6,128 nucleotides of DNA, taken from Pseudomonadota bacterium. Its GTDB lineage: Bacteria > Pseudomonadota > Alphaproteobacteria > Rhodobacterales > Rhodobacteraceae. The first letter of the stretch is position 1. Every line of letters begins with the position of its first letter. The position numbers and the translations under genes are program-made. Positions 5,493 to 6,128 of this stretch are shown piece after piece. The DNA is taken from positions 1-6,128 of the forward strand of contig JAKAJW010000076.1 in the NCBI GenBank assembly GCA_021813645.1. Direction: 5' to 3'. The notes below the pieces were generated by a model. That model was not told where the DNA came from. It searched no databases and saw only the letters and a program-made list of their open reading frames with translations.

Positions 5493-6128
5493 ATGCGTTT
5501 CTTTGCCCTCAACAGCTCCGCACCGCTCGGCCAACTGGTCGCCCAACAGGGCGGTTTCACGCTCGATCCGCACGAAGAGCGGGCCTTCGAAGCCGGCGAG
5601 CACAAGGCGCGCCCGCTGCTCAGCCTGCGGGGGCATGACGTCTACGTCCTGTCCTCGCTGAACGGCGACGCGGCGCTTTCAGCCAATGACAAGCTCTGCC
5701 GCCTGCTGTTCTTCCTTGCCACCTGCCGCGATCACGGTGCGCGCAGCGTGACGGCGATCACGCCCTACCTCGCCTATTCGCGCAAGGACCGGCAGACGAA
5801 ACCGCACGACCCGGTGACGAGCCGCTACGTGGCGCAATTGTTCGAGGCGATGGGGGTGGATCGCGTCATCGCGCTGGATGTCCACAACCTGCAGGCCTTC
5901 CAGAACGCCTTCCGCCGCCCGACCATCCACCTCGACGCCAACGCCCTGTTCGCCGCCGAAATCGCCGAGCGCGCCCAGGGCGCCGCGCCGGTGATCCTCT
6001 CGCCCGATGGCGGCGGCGTCAAACGCGCCGCATTGTTGCACGACGCCTTGGCCTCTCAGGGACTGCAGCCGGGCTTCGGCTTCATGGAGAAACGACGGTC
6101 TTCCGGGGTGATCTCGGGCGATTTGTTT
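5493..6128 (+). CDS. divergent ribose-phosphate pyrophosphokinase (PRPP synthetase), 3' end outside window
   Basis: The frame is open from ATG 5493 to the window edge, 212 residues; the family is about 300-320 aa, so the last third is missing. PRPP synthetase makes phosphoribosyl diphosphate from ATP and ribose 5-phosphate for nucleotide, His and Trp synthesis. Visible motifs are FEAGEHKARP (32-41, aligning with the usual FSDGE), TPYLAYSRKDRQTKP (90-104, aligning with PYFGYARQDR), DVH (129-131, aligning with DLH), SPDGGGVKRA (170-179) and KRR (200-202). The PRPP-binding loop should follow beyond the window. The differences from housekeeping Prs place it in a divergent branch, so it is probably a second, accessory copy; prs as a symbol would be unsafe. 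No Shine-Dalgarno sequence precedes the ATG and no alternative start is seen. Confidence 0.88.
   Translation, partial: MRFFALNSSAPLGQLVAQQGGFTLDPHEERAFEAGEHKARPLLSLRGHDVYVLSSLNGDAALSANDKLCRLLFFLATCRDHGARSVTAITPYLAYSRKDRQTKPHDPVTSRYVAQLFEAMGVDRVIALDVHNLQAFQNAFRRPTIHLDANALFAAEIAERAQGAAPVILSPDGGGVKRAALLHDALASQGLQPGFGFMEKRRSSGVISGDLF

Noticed and set aside
5222..5636. Minus-strand openings across the intergenic region and PRPP synthetase start
   Set aside because: They overlap the conserved N-terminus of the PRPP synthetase, lack motifs and have no ribosome site.

Overview
The window is high-GC DNA with alphaproteobacterial gene content, most like Rhodobacterales (Rhodobacteraceae/Paracoccaceae). 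The main clues are a Rhodobacterales-style FYDLN-acid (TIGR02300) protein beside a tRNA-Ala(GGC), and strong GC bias at third codon positions. The organism assignment is inferred from memory of these families, not from a database search.

Layout. (1) 1-664, minus strand: a nearly complete YgjP/DUF45-type zinc metallopeptidase cut by the window edge. (2) 665-798: a short divergent promoter region with a clear dyad. (3) 799-1125, plus: the TIGR02300 protein with a very acidic tail, then a strong GC hairpin. (4) 1219-1294: tRNA-Ala with encoded CCA. (5) 1295 to about 2535: a block that looks acquired. It has lower GC, Leu codons TTA/CTA, a cluster of TGACCA half-sites just after the tRNA, a one-pass membrane protein with a 30-residue-period glycine-rich repeat, and a minus-strand fragment resembling the C-terminus of a serine recombinase. 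(6) 2638-4152, plus: a two-domain protein with an APH-like kinase fold fused to a P-loop kinase/ATPase. (7) 4179-5186, minus: a stand-alone paralogue of its kinase-like domain, convergent with it and only 26 bases away. (8) 5187-5492: a non-coding interval between divergent genes with a candidate FNR/FixK-type site. (9) 5493 to the end, plus: the N-terminal two thirds of a divergent PRPP synthetase.

How it fits together. The left part (metallopeptidase, TIGR02300, tRNA) looks like conserved chromosome. The middle looks like a small, decayed insertion next to a tRNA. The right part is a kinase/nucleotide-metabolism group. The fusion family includes the M. tuberculosis DosR-regulon protein Rv2004c (recalled), and a possible FNR-like box lies at the PRPP synthetase start. 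An oxygen- or stress-responsive accessory module is therefore a reasonable hypothesis, not a demonstrated one. No CRISPR array, complete transposase or complete integrase is visible.
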